Shown piece after piece: positions 1 to 8,400 of a DNA stretch of 16,096 nt. Position numbers and translations under genes: made by a program. Under the pieces are notes generated by a model. The model was not told the DNA's origin, did no database searches, and saw nothing but the letters and a program-made list of their open reading frames with translations. The stretch spans positions 1 through 16,096 of the forward strand of contig JASJEI010000220.1 in NCBI GenBank assembly GCA_030064795.1, read 5' to 3'. Position 1 is the stretch's first letter; the number at the start of each line of letters is the position of its first letter. The stretch comes from Pleurocapsa sp. MO_226.B13. GTDB lineage: Bacteria > Cyanobacteriota > Cyanobacteriia > Cyanobacteriales > Xenococcaceae.

Positions 1-388
1 AGAGAGGAGTCGGCAAAGCTTTAACCCCAAGAGCGCGATGACGTTCAGCCTCATGTAAAGCATTACCCAAAGAAATCTTACACTCCTTCCAGAAAAAGAT
101 CGCTTGTTTGGGACTGCTGGCTATGTCTAAAGCATTGGCGATCGCCTGCTCTCTTGTCTGGCTGTTGTTGCCTTTAATCAGCTTCTCGGCTAAATACTCA
201 ATAAACATGGGGTGAGGAACTCCAGGTTCTACCTCCCATTCTTGCTGAGTAGAAGTACCAATGGGCAACCCATTAATGAAGTCATCCCAATAGCTATGGG
301 GTATACCCTGTTTTAGCTGTTGAATAATCGTATTAGCCAATCCTTGAGGCGATCGCGAGTTAGCAACTATAGGAAGACTCTTAATCAA
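1..388 (-). CDS. Partial unrecognised protein, cut by the left window edge
   Basis: An open frame runs on the minus strand from a possible TTG start at 386-388 to the left edge, about 129 codons. An in-frame TAG lies two codons upstream of the TTG, at 392-394, and no ATG or GTG lies between them, so the start is either TTG or the gene has lost its true 5' end. The protein reads LIKSLPIVANSRSPQGLANT, then contains HSYWDDFINGLPIGT and PGVPHPMFIEYLAEKLI, and ends at the edge with a charged helical stretch (WKECKISLGNALHEAERHRA). Codon use looks coding, with two HIP1 octamers inside. I see no signal peptide, membrane segment or known catalytic motif and do not recognise the family. A plasmid or mobile-element origin is possible but not shown. 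The frame is probably a real gene; its function is unknown. Confidence 0.5.
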   Translation of the reverse strand, partial: MIKSLPIVANSRSPQGLANTIIQQLKQGIPHSYWDDFINGLPIGTSTQQEWEVEPGVPHPMFIEYLAEKLIKGNNSQTREQAIANALDIASSPKQAIFFWKECKISLGNALHEAERHRALGVKALPTPL

Positions 389-963
389 TAACTACCGCAA
401 CACCTTGTGCGCTAACCTAGAGAGTAGCCACGTAGCCACAGCTAAAATAAACCATTAGAAAGCGGTAGTAGCGCGTCAAGCCTAAAATAGTGCAATAAAT
501 TCAACTGAACAACGCCAAAAAAACAACTCTCTTTGCGCCTTTGCCCCCGTATGCGATGGGGATAAACGCCTTTGCGCGAGACAAATCTAATCCATCAAAT
601 TAAGCTTGACACGCCAGTAGTTTACGATAGTTCACCAAATTAGTCATACATTAACTTTCAACGTCAAAGATTTCCGTCGCTTCAGCACAGAAATTACCCC
701 AGTTAATCCCAAGGAAATAGTCAATTATTAAATTTGGTAAAGTTCATCCCCACTCTAAATACAGCATTTTTAATCCGCATCAATCCTGAAACTAGTAAAA
801 GTGCGGAAAAAAAATTATATTTTTATAAATATATTGTAAAGTCTAATGATTTATCGGGATAGTATAATTTGGCTCAAATCAAGTTTAGCTAAAATAGTAG
901 TGGAGTAATCGTGTAGTTTACTTTCAGTATGTATAGTGAGTCTTAAATATCCCAGGAAATACT
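389..963. other. Long gene-free stretch between the edge gene and the COP23 gene
   Basis: No frame here looks coding. It contains a direct repeat CGCCTTTGC (536-544 and 567-575) enclosing a short C/G-flanked segment, which looks like a tiny insertion in a 'ctttgcgcctttgcgcga' type intergenic motif. An AT-rich tract (about 809-870) leads into the promoter of the COP23 gene. A frame upstream of the TAG at 392-394 stays open for only some 20 codons before a TAA, so it gives no clear extension of the edge gene. Confidence 0.6.
863..868 (+). promoter_or_regulatory. Possible -10 box for the COP23 gene
   Basis: A perfect TATAAT, preceded by G, sits 95 bases before the ATG at 964 in an AT-rich tract. 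No convincing -35 box lies at 16-18 bases; the nearest, TTGTAA at 834-839, is too far upstream. If used, the leader would be about 90 bases. This is a sequence match only. Confidence 0.35.
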
Positions 964-1500
964 ATGAAAACTAGATCGTTAGCTGGAATACTTGCTGGAT
1001 TGAGCGTTGTTCTTGGTAGCGCGATCGCCAATCCCGCTCTAGCACAAACTAAAAATAGCAATACTTACTATTGCGCTCAATTGAATGGTGATTGGAATAC
1101 TTTCGTCAATACCCCCAGAGGCAGAATCACTCTAATTAATTGGGTAAACCAATTTGCCGAAAAGTGGACTCCTCAAACAAGATGCGTTGAAGTTTCACAA
1201 CGTTTCCAAACATTTCTGGACAAGGGCAACTTAAAATTTATTCGTACGGGCAACATCAATAGACAGCCAGTACTCTGCGTTGCTAATGTTCGTGGTGGTG
1301 ATTGCCCCGATGAGAATGTTCTAGTTACACTCAAACAAGAAACAGATCCCGAAGAAGTATTAATCAGACTAGTAGATTTCCGTCGCAGCGTTAGCGGTCA
1401 AACTTTAACTCTCAGTTCGGACGATCCTGGTTTCTATTCTGACGGTGAATTCTACGTAGATATGGAAAAATTCCTCGACTCTGTACCCGTTAATAACTGA
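964..1500 (+). CDS. Secreted COP23-domain protein
   Basis: The 178-residue protein has a clear signal peptide: basic MKTR, a hydrophobic core, then NPALA before QT, so signal peptidase I cleavage is expected after Ala27. The mature part matches the COP23 (circadian oscillating protein, 23 kDa) family as I remember it: an early YYC (Cys37), ITLINWVNQF, a 'WTPQTRC' segment (Cys74), VSQRFQ, 'RQPVLCVA' (Cys105), GGDC (Cys114), and a closing DPEEVLIRLVD helix. The four cysteines could form two disulfides, consistent with export. COP23 was described as a rhythmically expressed membrane-associated protein in a unicellular cyanobacterium; its biochemical role is not known. An AGGA at 953-956 is well placed as ribosome binding site. 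The anchored protease gene starts 48 bases downstream, so the pair may be one operon. Family assignment is from motif recall, not a search. Confidence 0.82.
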   Translation: MKTRSLAGILAGLSVVLGSAIANPALAQTKNSNTYYCAQLNGDWNTFVNTPRGRITLINWVNQFAEKWTPQTRCVEVSQRFQTFLDKGNLKFIRTGNINRQPVLCVANVRGGDCPDENVLVTLKQETDPEEVLIRLVDFRRSVSGQTLTLSSDDPGFYSDGEFYVDMEKFLDSVPVNN

Positions 1501-1548
1501 GCTTTATGTTAGAAATATAGGCAAGAAAACATTTATCAAGACTAGTGA

Positions 1549-2619
1549 ATGAAATGGCCAATCAATAGAGGGTTACAAAGGCAAAACTTTCAAGGCAAAA
1601 TTCCTCACGGAAAACACTTGTTGAAATCAACATCCCAGATCTTAGGATTGCTTGTCTTTTTGGTTGCCACTGGGGTGTTTTTATCTGGAGATGTCTCCAA
1701 ATTCAAACAGAAAATTTTGGCTACAGTTTCACCTCTAGCAGTTTCACCTCAAGGACGAGTAGAGAAAATCGATAAAATTGCAGCGGATATTAGCGTTAAA
1801 ATATCGGACAAAGATTTTCTTGGCTCTGGTTTTATCGTACAGCGAAAAGACAATCAGTATATTGTCATTACTAACCAGCACGTCTTAAGAGCGGGAGAAG
1901 CTCCTTATAGTATTCAAACTTCTGATGGCAAAATACATCCAGCAGAGGTTGTTAATAGTTCTGTAGAAAGTGAGTATGAATACGATCTAGCCGTGTTGCA
2001 ATTTACTGCCGATCGCGATTATGCTACGGCAAAAATCGGCAGTTCGCTTTACCTAGAAGTTGGCGAACCAATATTTGCTGTTGGCTTTCCTTACACAGAA
2101 TTAGAAACCAAGGCATCAACTTATACTGTCGGTCGCGAATTTGCCAATCATAGATTGTCAGGACTGGCGATCAAAACAGGAAGAATTGCGATTATTTTGA
2201 ATCAAGCTTTGCTAGAAGGATATCAGATTGGCTATACCAATGACGTAAAAAAAGGCATGAGTGGAGGGCCGTTGCTTAACAGTCGCGGAGAAGTAGTAGG
2301 TGTCAATGGCAAGCACGCCTACCCTCTATGGGAATCCCCCGAACTTTATCAAGATGGCTCTCAACCTTGTCCAGAATTAGAAGAATTAATTACTCGCTCC
2401 AGCTTGGCTATTCCCATCGAAAAAAGCATTAAGCTAAATCCGCAGTTAGAATCTTTGCGACCAAAATCCGATCCTAAAGTAACTCGCAAATCCAACCTGT
2501 TGTCAGAAAATCCTCAATTAGTGGATCGAATGCAAGCAGAAGCAGAAGCAACTGCTCAAAGCTGTGAAAACTATAACTACGATCGCGATTTAACTGACGA
2601 TTATTATAGTCCAGAATAA
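1549..2619 (+). CDS. Membrane-anchored trypsin-like serine protease (S1 family)
   Basis: The protein has 356 residues. A basic N-terminus is followed by one hydrophobic segment (about residues 31-46), likely a signal anchor placing the catalytic domain outside the cytoplasmic membrane. The chymotrypsin-fold triad is readable: His111 in VITNQHV, Asp146 in YDLAVLQF, and Ser238 in KKGMSGGPLLN, with the usual GEVVGVNG strand after it. GSGFIV before the histidine is typical of Trypsin_2/HtrA-like cores. No PDZ domain follows; the tail (about 290-356) is charged, with a run rich in Ala/Glu. Cys274 and Cys339 could pair. The start ATG at 1549 has no strong Shine-Dalgarno. The position right after the COP23 gene suggests that the two exported proteins work together, but the substrate is unknown. 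Protease identity is firm; the specific subfamily is not. Confidence 0.88.
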   Translation: MKWPINRGLQRQNFQGKIPHGKHLLKSTSQILGLLVFLVATGVFLSGDVSKFKQKILATVSPLAVSPQGRVEKIDKIAADISVKISDKDFLGSGFIVQRKDNQYIVITNQHVLRAGEAPYSIQTSDGKIHPAEVVNSSVESEYEYDLAVLQFTADRDYATAKIGSSLYLEVGEPIFAVGFPYTELETKASTYTVGREFANHRLSGLAIKTGRIAIILNQALLEGYQIGYTNDVKKGMSGGPLLNSRGEVVGVNGKHAYPLWESPELYQDGSQPCPELEELITRSSLAIPIEKSIKLNPQLESLRPKSDPKVTRKSNLLSENPQLVDRMQAEAEATAQSCENYNYDRDLTDDYYSPE

Positions 2620-2644
2620 GCGATCGCCTATTTGGTATTGATGA

Positions 2645-2938
2645 ATGCAAGTTAGGATCGAAGAAGATATTTTATTTATTGCCTACTCGGATCTTCCAGC
2701 CTACAAAAAAGGTGGTTCGGTAGTGCGTAATAGCTATTTTTGGGCATTAAAATCGATCGCCTGTTTTACCTCCAGAGATCGAGATTGGGAATACGACCGA
2801 GAAGTTTGGATCGCCCTTGCTAGGATGTTACTTGCCTTTACCGAATCTGGTTACTTAGGCGATCGCGAAACCTGTTTGGAATTTCTCCCAGATACTCCCA
2901 TTCCCGAAGAATTACGCTCTGTTTCCAGTTATCTGTGA
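2645..2938 (+). CDS. Unrecognised 97-residue cytoplasmic protein
   Basis: This small protein starts 25 bases after the protease stop, with a HIP1 octamer in the gap, so it may be co-transcribed. The ATG four bases upstream (2641) reaches a stop after four codons, which favours 2645. The sequence is aromatic- and acid-rich (EEDILFIAYSDLPAY, SYFWALKSIACF, EVWIALARMLLAFTESGYLG) with no signal peptide or transmembrane segment. It suggests a short alpha/beta fold with an amphipathic central helix (about residues 52-68). Codon use resembles the neighbours and an internal HIP1 site is present, so the gene is likely real. I do not recognise the family and assign no function. Confidence 0.6.
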   Translation: MQVRIEEDILFIAYSDLPAYKKGGSVVRNSYFWALKSIACFTSRDRDWEYDREVWIALARMLLAFTESGYLGDRETCLEFLPDTPIPEELRSVSSYL

Positions 2939-3082
2939 AATATTTAACTAATATTTAACTTAAATCCCCAAAACCAAAAAATTTCATCAAAACTTTGTCT
3001 TAGCACCTTACCATCTTAACGAGCAACATTTTAAACTGAAAAAATGATATAAATACTTTTTATTTTATTGAGAGATATATTT

Positions 3083-4105
3083 ATGTGGTTAACTGCAACA
3101 GGAATATTTCTCGGAACACAGATTATTTTTCTCCAACCGATTCAAACCAATAAAAATTTTTATCAGTTAACTCACAAAACCTCGATCCAGCAAGATGATT
3201 TGAGGTATTTTGCTCCCGATAGTTATTTAAAAGACAAGCAAGATTCAGTTTATACACTAGCCTCTGGAGAAAACAAATTTGTTGGGCGACTGGCAATCAA
3301 TACTTTGTCTCGACCTAGCTTAACTTTAGATCGGCATGATAGAAATTCTAGTAATTTTAATAATTACTCTTTTCAAGAGCAACCAGTTTCGTTTCAGCCA
3401 GGGACAGCATCTTGGAAAACCAACACTCAAGTTGGTTCTTTAACCCTAGACGGTAATTTTGATGCTCAAGCACGTTTTACTAAGGGAAGAGCTTTTTGGC
3501 AAAGTAGTACTAAACTTGGTTCAGTGGACTTAGCAGTTAATGTTGACGACAAACTTAAACCACTCAAAAGCATTGCTGCTTGGCATACCGATTCAGTTTT
3601 AGGTTCTTTCACAGTTAAAAGCAATTTCGATCGAGAAACTACCTTTACTGGGGGGAATGCTGCCTGGAACGCTAAAACAATAGTGGGAGAAATTACGCTT
3701 AAGGGCAATTTCGACCGAGAAACTACTTTTACTGGGGGGAATGCTGCCTGGAATGCTAAAACCTCCCTAGTTTCCCTAGGTCTTAATGGCAACTTCGATC
3801 GCCATACTGTTTTTACGGGGGGTGACATTAGAGTATCTACCAAAACTTTTATCGGTTCTTTTGCTGCTAATGTTAAAGTCGATGGCGAAACTAACTTTAG
3901 TGGTGCTGATGCTTCCTGGAATAGCAATTTTCTCTTTGGTTCCAATATTGGCGTTAGTGGAAAATTTAACGAAAACAATTCTTTTAACGGTGGCAGCATC
4001 AAATTAGGTACGAAGACTTCTTCAGGTACTTTAGGAGTAGAAGCTGATGTCGATAGCGAGATGAAGTTTACTGATTTTTCTGTCAAGATGAATTTTTCTC
4101 TATAA
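3083..4105 (+). CDS. Tandem 28-residue beta-repeat protein, possible outer-membrane barrel
   Basis: The frame is open from a TTG at 3068, but the ATG at 3083 is the better start because GAGAG (3070-3074) sits eight bases before it as a ribosome site; this gives 340 residues. The numbering here counts from the TTG. A hydrophobic N-terminus (WLTATGIFLGTQIIFLQ) could be a signal or anchor, though it lacks strong basic residues. From residue 101 to the end the protein is about nine copies of a 28-residue unit with Asp at 4, Phe at 9, Gly at 11-12, Trp at 16 and Gly at 23. Each unit reads as two beta strands with alternating hydrophobic residues. The last strand alternates F337, V339, M341, F343, L345, like an outer-membrane beta signal, although the final residue is Leu, not Phe. 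An exported barrel or beta-solenoid is inferred; I know no named family for it. Confidence 0.7.
   Translation: MWLTATGIFLGTQIIFLQPIQTNKNFYQLTHKTSIQQDDLRYFAPDSYLKDKQDSVYTLASGENKFVGRLAINTLSRPSLTLDRHDRNSSNFNNYSFQEQPVSFQPGTASWKTNTQVGSLTLDGNFDAQARFTKGRAFWQSSTKLGSVDLAVNVDDKLKPLKSIAAWHTDSVLGSFTVKSNFDRETTFTGGNAAWNAKTIVGEITLKGNFDRETTFTGGNAAWNAKTSLVSLGLNGNFDRHTVFTGGDIRVSTKTFIGSFAANVKVDGETNFSGADASWNSNFLFGSNIGVSGKFNENNSFNGGSIKLGTKTSSGTLGVEADVDSEMKFTDFSVKMNFSL
3368..4102 (+). repeat. Tandem 84-bp coding repeats (28-residue units)
   Basis: Unit boundaries by residue from the TTG: 101-128 (degenerate), 129-156, 157-184, 185-212, 213-240, 241-268, 269-297 (one residue longer), 298-325, and a partial unit at 326-345. 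The units at 3620-3703 and 3704-3787 are nearly identical over their first 59 bases, with about four differences, all but one silent, so they look like a recent duplication. The other units have diverged and keep mainly the Phe, Gly and Trp positions. Confidence 0.85.
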
Positions 4106-4134
4106 TTGCTTCGAGTAGATTATTTCAGATCGCT

Positions 4135-4181
4135 TATAATTCCTGTGACTAACTACAGGTTCGGATACAAATAGGAATTAT
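4135..4181 (+). promoter_or_regulatory. TATAAT box overlapping a nested inverted repeat upstream of the epimerase
   Basis: TATAAT at 4135-4140 overlaps the left arm of a perfect 9-bp inverted repeat, ATAATTCCT (4136-4144) and AGGAATTAT (4173-4181). A second, smaller stem CCTGT/ACAGG (4142-4146, 4155-4159) shares bases with the first arm, so the two structures exclude each other. It could be an operator around the transcription start, a leader structure, or the terminator of the repeat-protein gene. No -35 box is evident. Confidence 0.35.
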
Positions 4182-4229
4182 TCTCATTTGCGAAGCGAAC
4201 TAGCTCTATTTCTCTGTCACTAGCAAAAT

Positions 4230-5402
4230 ATGAATCAGCAGCTCGATAACCTAGCGCGATTATACCGAGATACCTTACTAAACAATGTCATTCCCTTTTG
4301 GTCGAATAATTCGGTAGATTGGGAAGAGGGAGGATATTTTAGTTGTTTAGATCGCAAGGGCGGGGTTTACGATACCGATAAATTTATCTGGCTACAAAAT
4401 CGTCAGGTATGGACGTACTCCATGTTTTATAATCGTTTAGAAAAGCGATCGCCGTGGCTAGAGATTGCTCAAAATGGGGCAGATTTTTTGGCGCAGTACG
4501 GACGCGATGCTGATGGCAACTGGTATTTTGCTTTAGATCGAGCGGGGCAACCATTGGTGCAACCCTACAATATCTTTTCCGATTGTTTTGCTGCCATGGC
4601 TTTTAGTCAGTACGCCCTGGCTACTAATAACGAACGAGCCTCAGAAATTGCCCTACAAGCCTACAATAATGTATTGCGTCGCCAAGTTAATCCCAAAGGA
4701 AAGTATAACAAAGCCTATCCAGGAACGCGATCGCTCAAAAGTTTAGCCGTACCGATGATTTTGGCTAACTTGTCTTTAGAAATGGATTGGTTACTAAAAG
4801 ATAATCAACTAGAAGCAGTTTTAGAACAAACCATACGAGAAGTAATGGGAGATTTTTTAGATGCTGAGACGGGATTAATCTATGAAAACGTGACTCCCGA
4901 TGGCAAACATCTCGATTGCTTTGATGGTAGATTAATCAATCCCGGTCATAGCATAGAAGCAATGTGGTTTGTCATGGATATTGCTAACCGCAAGGGCGAT
5001 CTCAAGTTAATCGATCGAGCAGTGGATGTAGTATTAAATACACTGAATTTCGGTTGGGACAAAGAATATGAAGGTATTTACTATTTTATGGATGCGATGG
5101 GGCATCCTCCCCAACAGTTAGAGTGGAATCAAAAGCTGTGGTGGGTACATTTAGAAACCTTAATAGCTTTGTTGATGGGATTTAATTTAACCAAAAGACA
5201 AGAGTGTTGGGAGTGGTTTGAAAAGGTGCATGATTATACCTGGCGACATTTCACCGATCCTGATTATGGGGAATGGTTTGGGTATCTCGATCGACGAGGA
5301 GAAGTCTTGTTAAATCTCAAAGGAGGTAAATGGAAGGGGTGTTTTCACGTTCCTCGCGCCTTATATTTATGTTGGCAGCAATTAGAAATTTTAAAAAGCT
5401 AA
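4230..5402 (+). CDS. N-acylglucosamine 2-epimerase (AGE family)
   Basis: The 390-residue protein has the usual length and (alpha/alpha)6-barrel motifs of the AGE family, which interconverts N-acetylglucosamine and N-acetylmannosamine. Residues known to matter in the Anabaena enzyme (Arg57, His239, Glu308, His372, Arg375, from memory) are all present here one position later: Arg58 in LQNRQVWTY, His240 in [10 protein letters not shown], Glu309 in WWVHLETL, His373 and Arg376 in CFHVPRALY. It has no signal peptide, so it is cytoplasmic. It lies 124 bases after the repeat-protein gene and has no strong Shine-Dalgarno before its ATG. A related cellobiose or mannose epimerase is possible within the superfamily, but the close residue register favours the GlcNAc enzyme. 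It probably serves amino-sugar recycling or supply for surface glycans. The stop codon overlaps the converging kinase stop. Confidence 0.88.
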   Translation: MNQQLDNLARLYRDTLLNNVIPFWSNNSVDWEEGGYFSCLDRKGGVYDTDKFIWLQNRQVWTYSMFYNRLEKRSPWLEIAQNGADFLAQYGRDADGNWYFALDRAGQPLVQPYNIFSDCFAAMAFSQYALATNNERASEIALQAYNNVLRRQVNPKGKYNKAYPGTRSLKSLAVPMILANLSLEMDWLLKDNQLEAVLEQTIREVMGDFLDAETGLIYENVTPDGKHLDCFDGRLINPGHSIEAMWFVMDIANRKGDLKLIDRAVDVVLNTLNFGWDKEYEGIYYFMDAMGHPPQQLEWNQKLWWVHLETLIALLMGFNLTKRQECWEWFEKVHDYTWRHFTDPDYGEWFGYLDRRGEVLLNLKGGKWKGCFHVPRALYLCWQQLEILKS

Positions 5403-8400
5403 TTGGCTGCAATAACATCTTTTAATTGCTGTAATAACTTTTCTACGCTGTAGGGTTTGGCAAGAAAAGCTTTGATGCCAATTTTTTCGGCTGCGGTAAT
5501 CTTATCTTTTTCTGCTAGACCGCTATTAGCAATGAGTTTGACTGAAGGATTAATTTTTTTCAAGGTACGCATTGCTGTTAGACCACTGATTTCTGGCATC
5601 ATCAAATCCATTAAAACCACACCGATTTCAGCTTGATTTTGAGTATAAATAGCGATCGCATCTACGCCATCTCCAGCAGTTAGCACTCTGTAGTTGAAGG
5701 TTTCCAGAGTAGCTTTAGTTACTTCCAAAATTGCGGGTTCATCATCGACAACGAGAATTAATTCGCCATTCCCTTGAGGTAATTCTGCTGTTGTTTCTAT
5801 GGCAATCGCTGCTGTCTCGGAAGCTGGCAAGAACACTTTAAACTGAGTTCCTCGCTGCCTTTCGCTAATTACATCGATAAAACCACCATGATTTTTCACA
5901 ATGCCGATAACGGTGGATAAACCCAAACCCGTACCATGACCGATTTCTTTGGTGGTAAAAAATGGCTCGAAAATGCGATCGATAATTTCAGGAGGAATAC
6001 CCACGCCAGTATCGGAAACGGTAATTAAGAGATAAGAACCCTCATGGGCATCTAGATATAGTCGAGCAAAATTAGCATCAATCGGAAAATTCTCGGCAGC
6101 GATTTTGAGTCTGCCCCCCTCTGGCATAGCATCTCGCGCATTAACTGCCAAATTCATCAACACTTGGTGTAGTTGATTGGGATCGGCATTGACCGTCCAG
6201 AGGTTTTTGGGCGCATTTATTTCTAGTTCGATGGTTTTGGGAAAAGTTTCTTTAATTATTTGCCCAATCTCTTCGATTAGATGGCGAATTTGCACGATCC
6301 CTTTTTCGCCTTCTGTGCCTTGGGAAAAGGTTAAAATCTGCTGCACCAATGCCGTTCCTCGTTGGGCATTATTTTCCATAATTTGGAAAAAGCTTTTGGT
6401 TTGCTCGTCTAAATCGGGTAATTTCAGAGGTAGTAACCGTGAGAACCCCAGAAGAGGAGCGAGAATGTTTTTGAGATCGTGAGCAATCCCACCAGCCAGA
6501 GTTCCCAAGCTTTCTAAGCGTTGAGTGCGGAGAAATTGGGCTTCTAGCTGTTTTTGCTCGGTAATGTCGCTCTTAACTACTAAATATGAGGATGGATTTC
6601 CCGCCTCATCTCTCACCAAAGTCCAACGACTTTGAACCACAATATCTTTATCCGCTTTGGTAACTTGATTGAGTTCCCCCTGCCATTCCCCTTGCTGCTG
6701 TGTTACTATTTGCTGAATTATGCTTAGTTCTGTTGAAGATTCGCGATATAAAAGCTCGTTGGCATTTCTATTTAAAGCTTCTGCTTTTGTCCATCCATAT
6801 AATTTTTCCGCGCCTCGATTCCAAAATAAGATGCGATCGTCTAATCCACGAACCATAATGGCATCTGTGGCAATATCTAGTAAAGCTGCTTGTTCGCGAA
6901 TTTTGTTTTCTGCTTGTTGGCGTTCTAATTCGCTCGTGACACGAGTAGCAAAAATCTTCAATACTTCTTCGATCGGGGTAACATCATCAAAAGGTTTGCT
7001 GTCTAAAACTGCAATTAAACCCCAAGCCGATCCATTAGATTTAAAAATAGGTATACCTGCATAACTTTCGGCTGCCATTTCTTGCAGCATTAGATCGTGG
7101 GGAAATAATTCCTGAATTGCTTCTGGATAAATACATAATCCCTGTCCGATGACTTCTTCACAGGGAGTACCAGCCATTGGATATGTAAAGTTGTCAATAA
7201 TTTGACTTCCAGCATATATTGCTAGAGTTTGAATCTTATCTGCTTCTGGCTGGATTAATTCGCCGACAAAAGCATAGTCTACTTTTAGGGTTTTGCAGAG
7301 ATACTCGCATAAAGATGGTAAAAAATTTACTCCTGTTTCCACTGAGACACCAGAAGCAATATCTTGGAGAATTTCTTCTCGGCGTTTGCGATCGCTAATA
7401 TCAATCACCGAGCCGATATAACCTTTGAATTGACCGTCATTGCCAATCCAGGGTTTAGCAGCATCAATTACCCAACGATACTCACCATCGTGGTGGTGAA
7501 GACGATAATCGAGCCGAAATGCTTCCTGTCGTTGAGTAGCGCGCAAGAAAATTGTTTGAGTTCGATCGCGATCGTCGGGATGTACTGCCTCTAACCAACC
7601 AAACTCCAATCCAGTCTCTTTAGTTTGCCCCGTAAACTCGTACCAGCTTTGACTCACGTAGGTGCAGTAGCCCGTCCCATCTGTCACCCAAACCATCATC
7701 GGAGCATTATTTGCCATATTGCGGAATAGTTGCTCGCTTTCACGTAAAGCTGTTTCGGCTTCGGCGCGAGCGCACAGTGCTATTTCCCGTGCGCTGACAT
7801 CCTGTACTAAAGATAAGATAGATATTAAATTGCCCGCTTCATCGAGTAAAACCGAGTTATACCATTCACAAGTAACAATCGCTCCCTTCTTGGTGTAGTT
7901 GCGATTGTGACTGATATTGCGTGGTTCGGTGCTATCAAACAACCGAGAGGTAATCCCAATTACATCCTCGAGATCTGCTTCTAAAACAAACTGCCAGTCA
8001 CGCCAGTGTTTACCCATAACTTCAGATTTCGACCAACCAAAAATCTGTTCGGCTCGTTTTGACCAATGTTTGACACAAAAATTACTATCCCACTCCACAA
8101 CCGCCAGGGGAGTGTTATTAATGTGAAAGAAAAGTTGCTGGTGAGCTTGTCTGAGTTCTGCTGTGCGCTCATTTACTTGTTTTTCTAGTTCTCTAGCCCG
8201 ATCGTCTAGATATTTGGCTCTTTCGTTTTTTAACTGGTAAATCTGTCGCTGTAATACATCGACAACTCCACACATTTCCGTGGGATCGAATACCTGAAGT
8301 AAATTAGTTTGGGTAATAATTCCCCGCAGTTCTCCTCGCGAACCTGCTACCAATAACCTTCGTAATCGATGCTGTTGCATCTGCTCGTGTATCGACCACA

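Noticed and set aside
3068..3082. TTG at 3068 as the start of the repeat protein
   Set aside because: The GAGAG that best serves as ribosome site lies just after this TTG and is well spaced for the ATG at 3083. The TTG is not excluded, since it would add a basic residue to the signal region.
3466..4086. 206-codon open frame on the minus strand opposite the repeat protein
   Set aside because: Its repetitive Pro/Leu/Ser/Lys-rich peptide mirrors the plus-strand repeats, and the plus frame has the conserved hydrophobic pattern and near-silent differences between copies. It is a shadow of the repeat gene.
7347..7350. GAF of the hybrid kinase as a photoreceptor
   Set aside because: It belongs to the AGTPCEEV type of GAF, without the phytochrome-like LVVPI and HQC framework, so no bilin attachment is expected.
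6177..8126. Several 69-114 codon plus-strand frames inside the hybrid kinase
   Set aside because: They lie opposite an intact kinase with all motifs in order and have no recognisable domains or ribosome sites.
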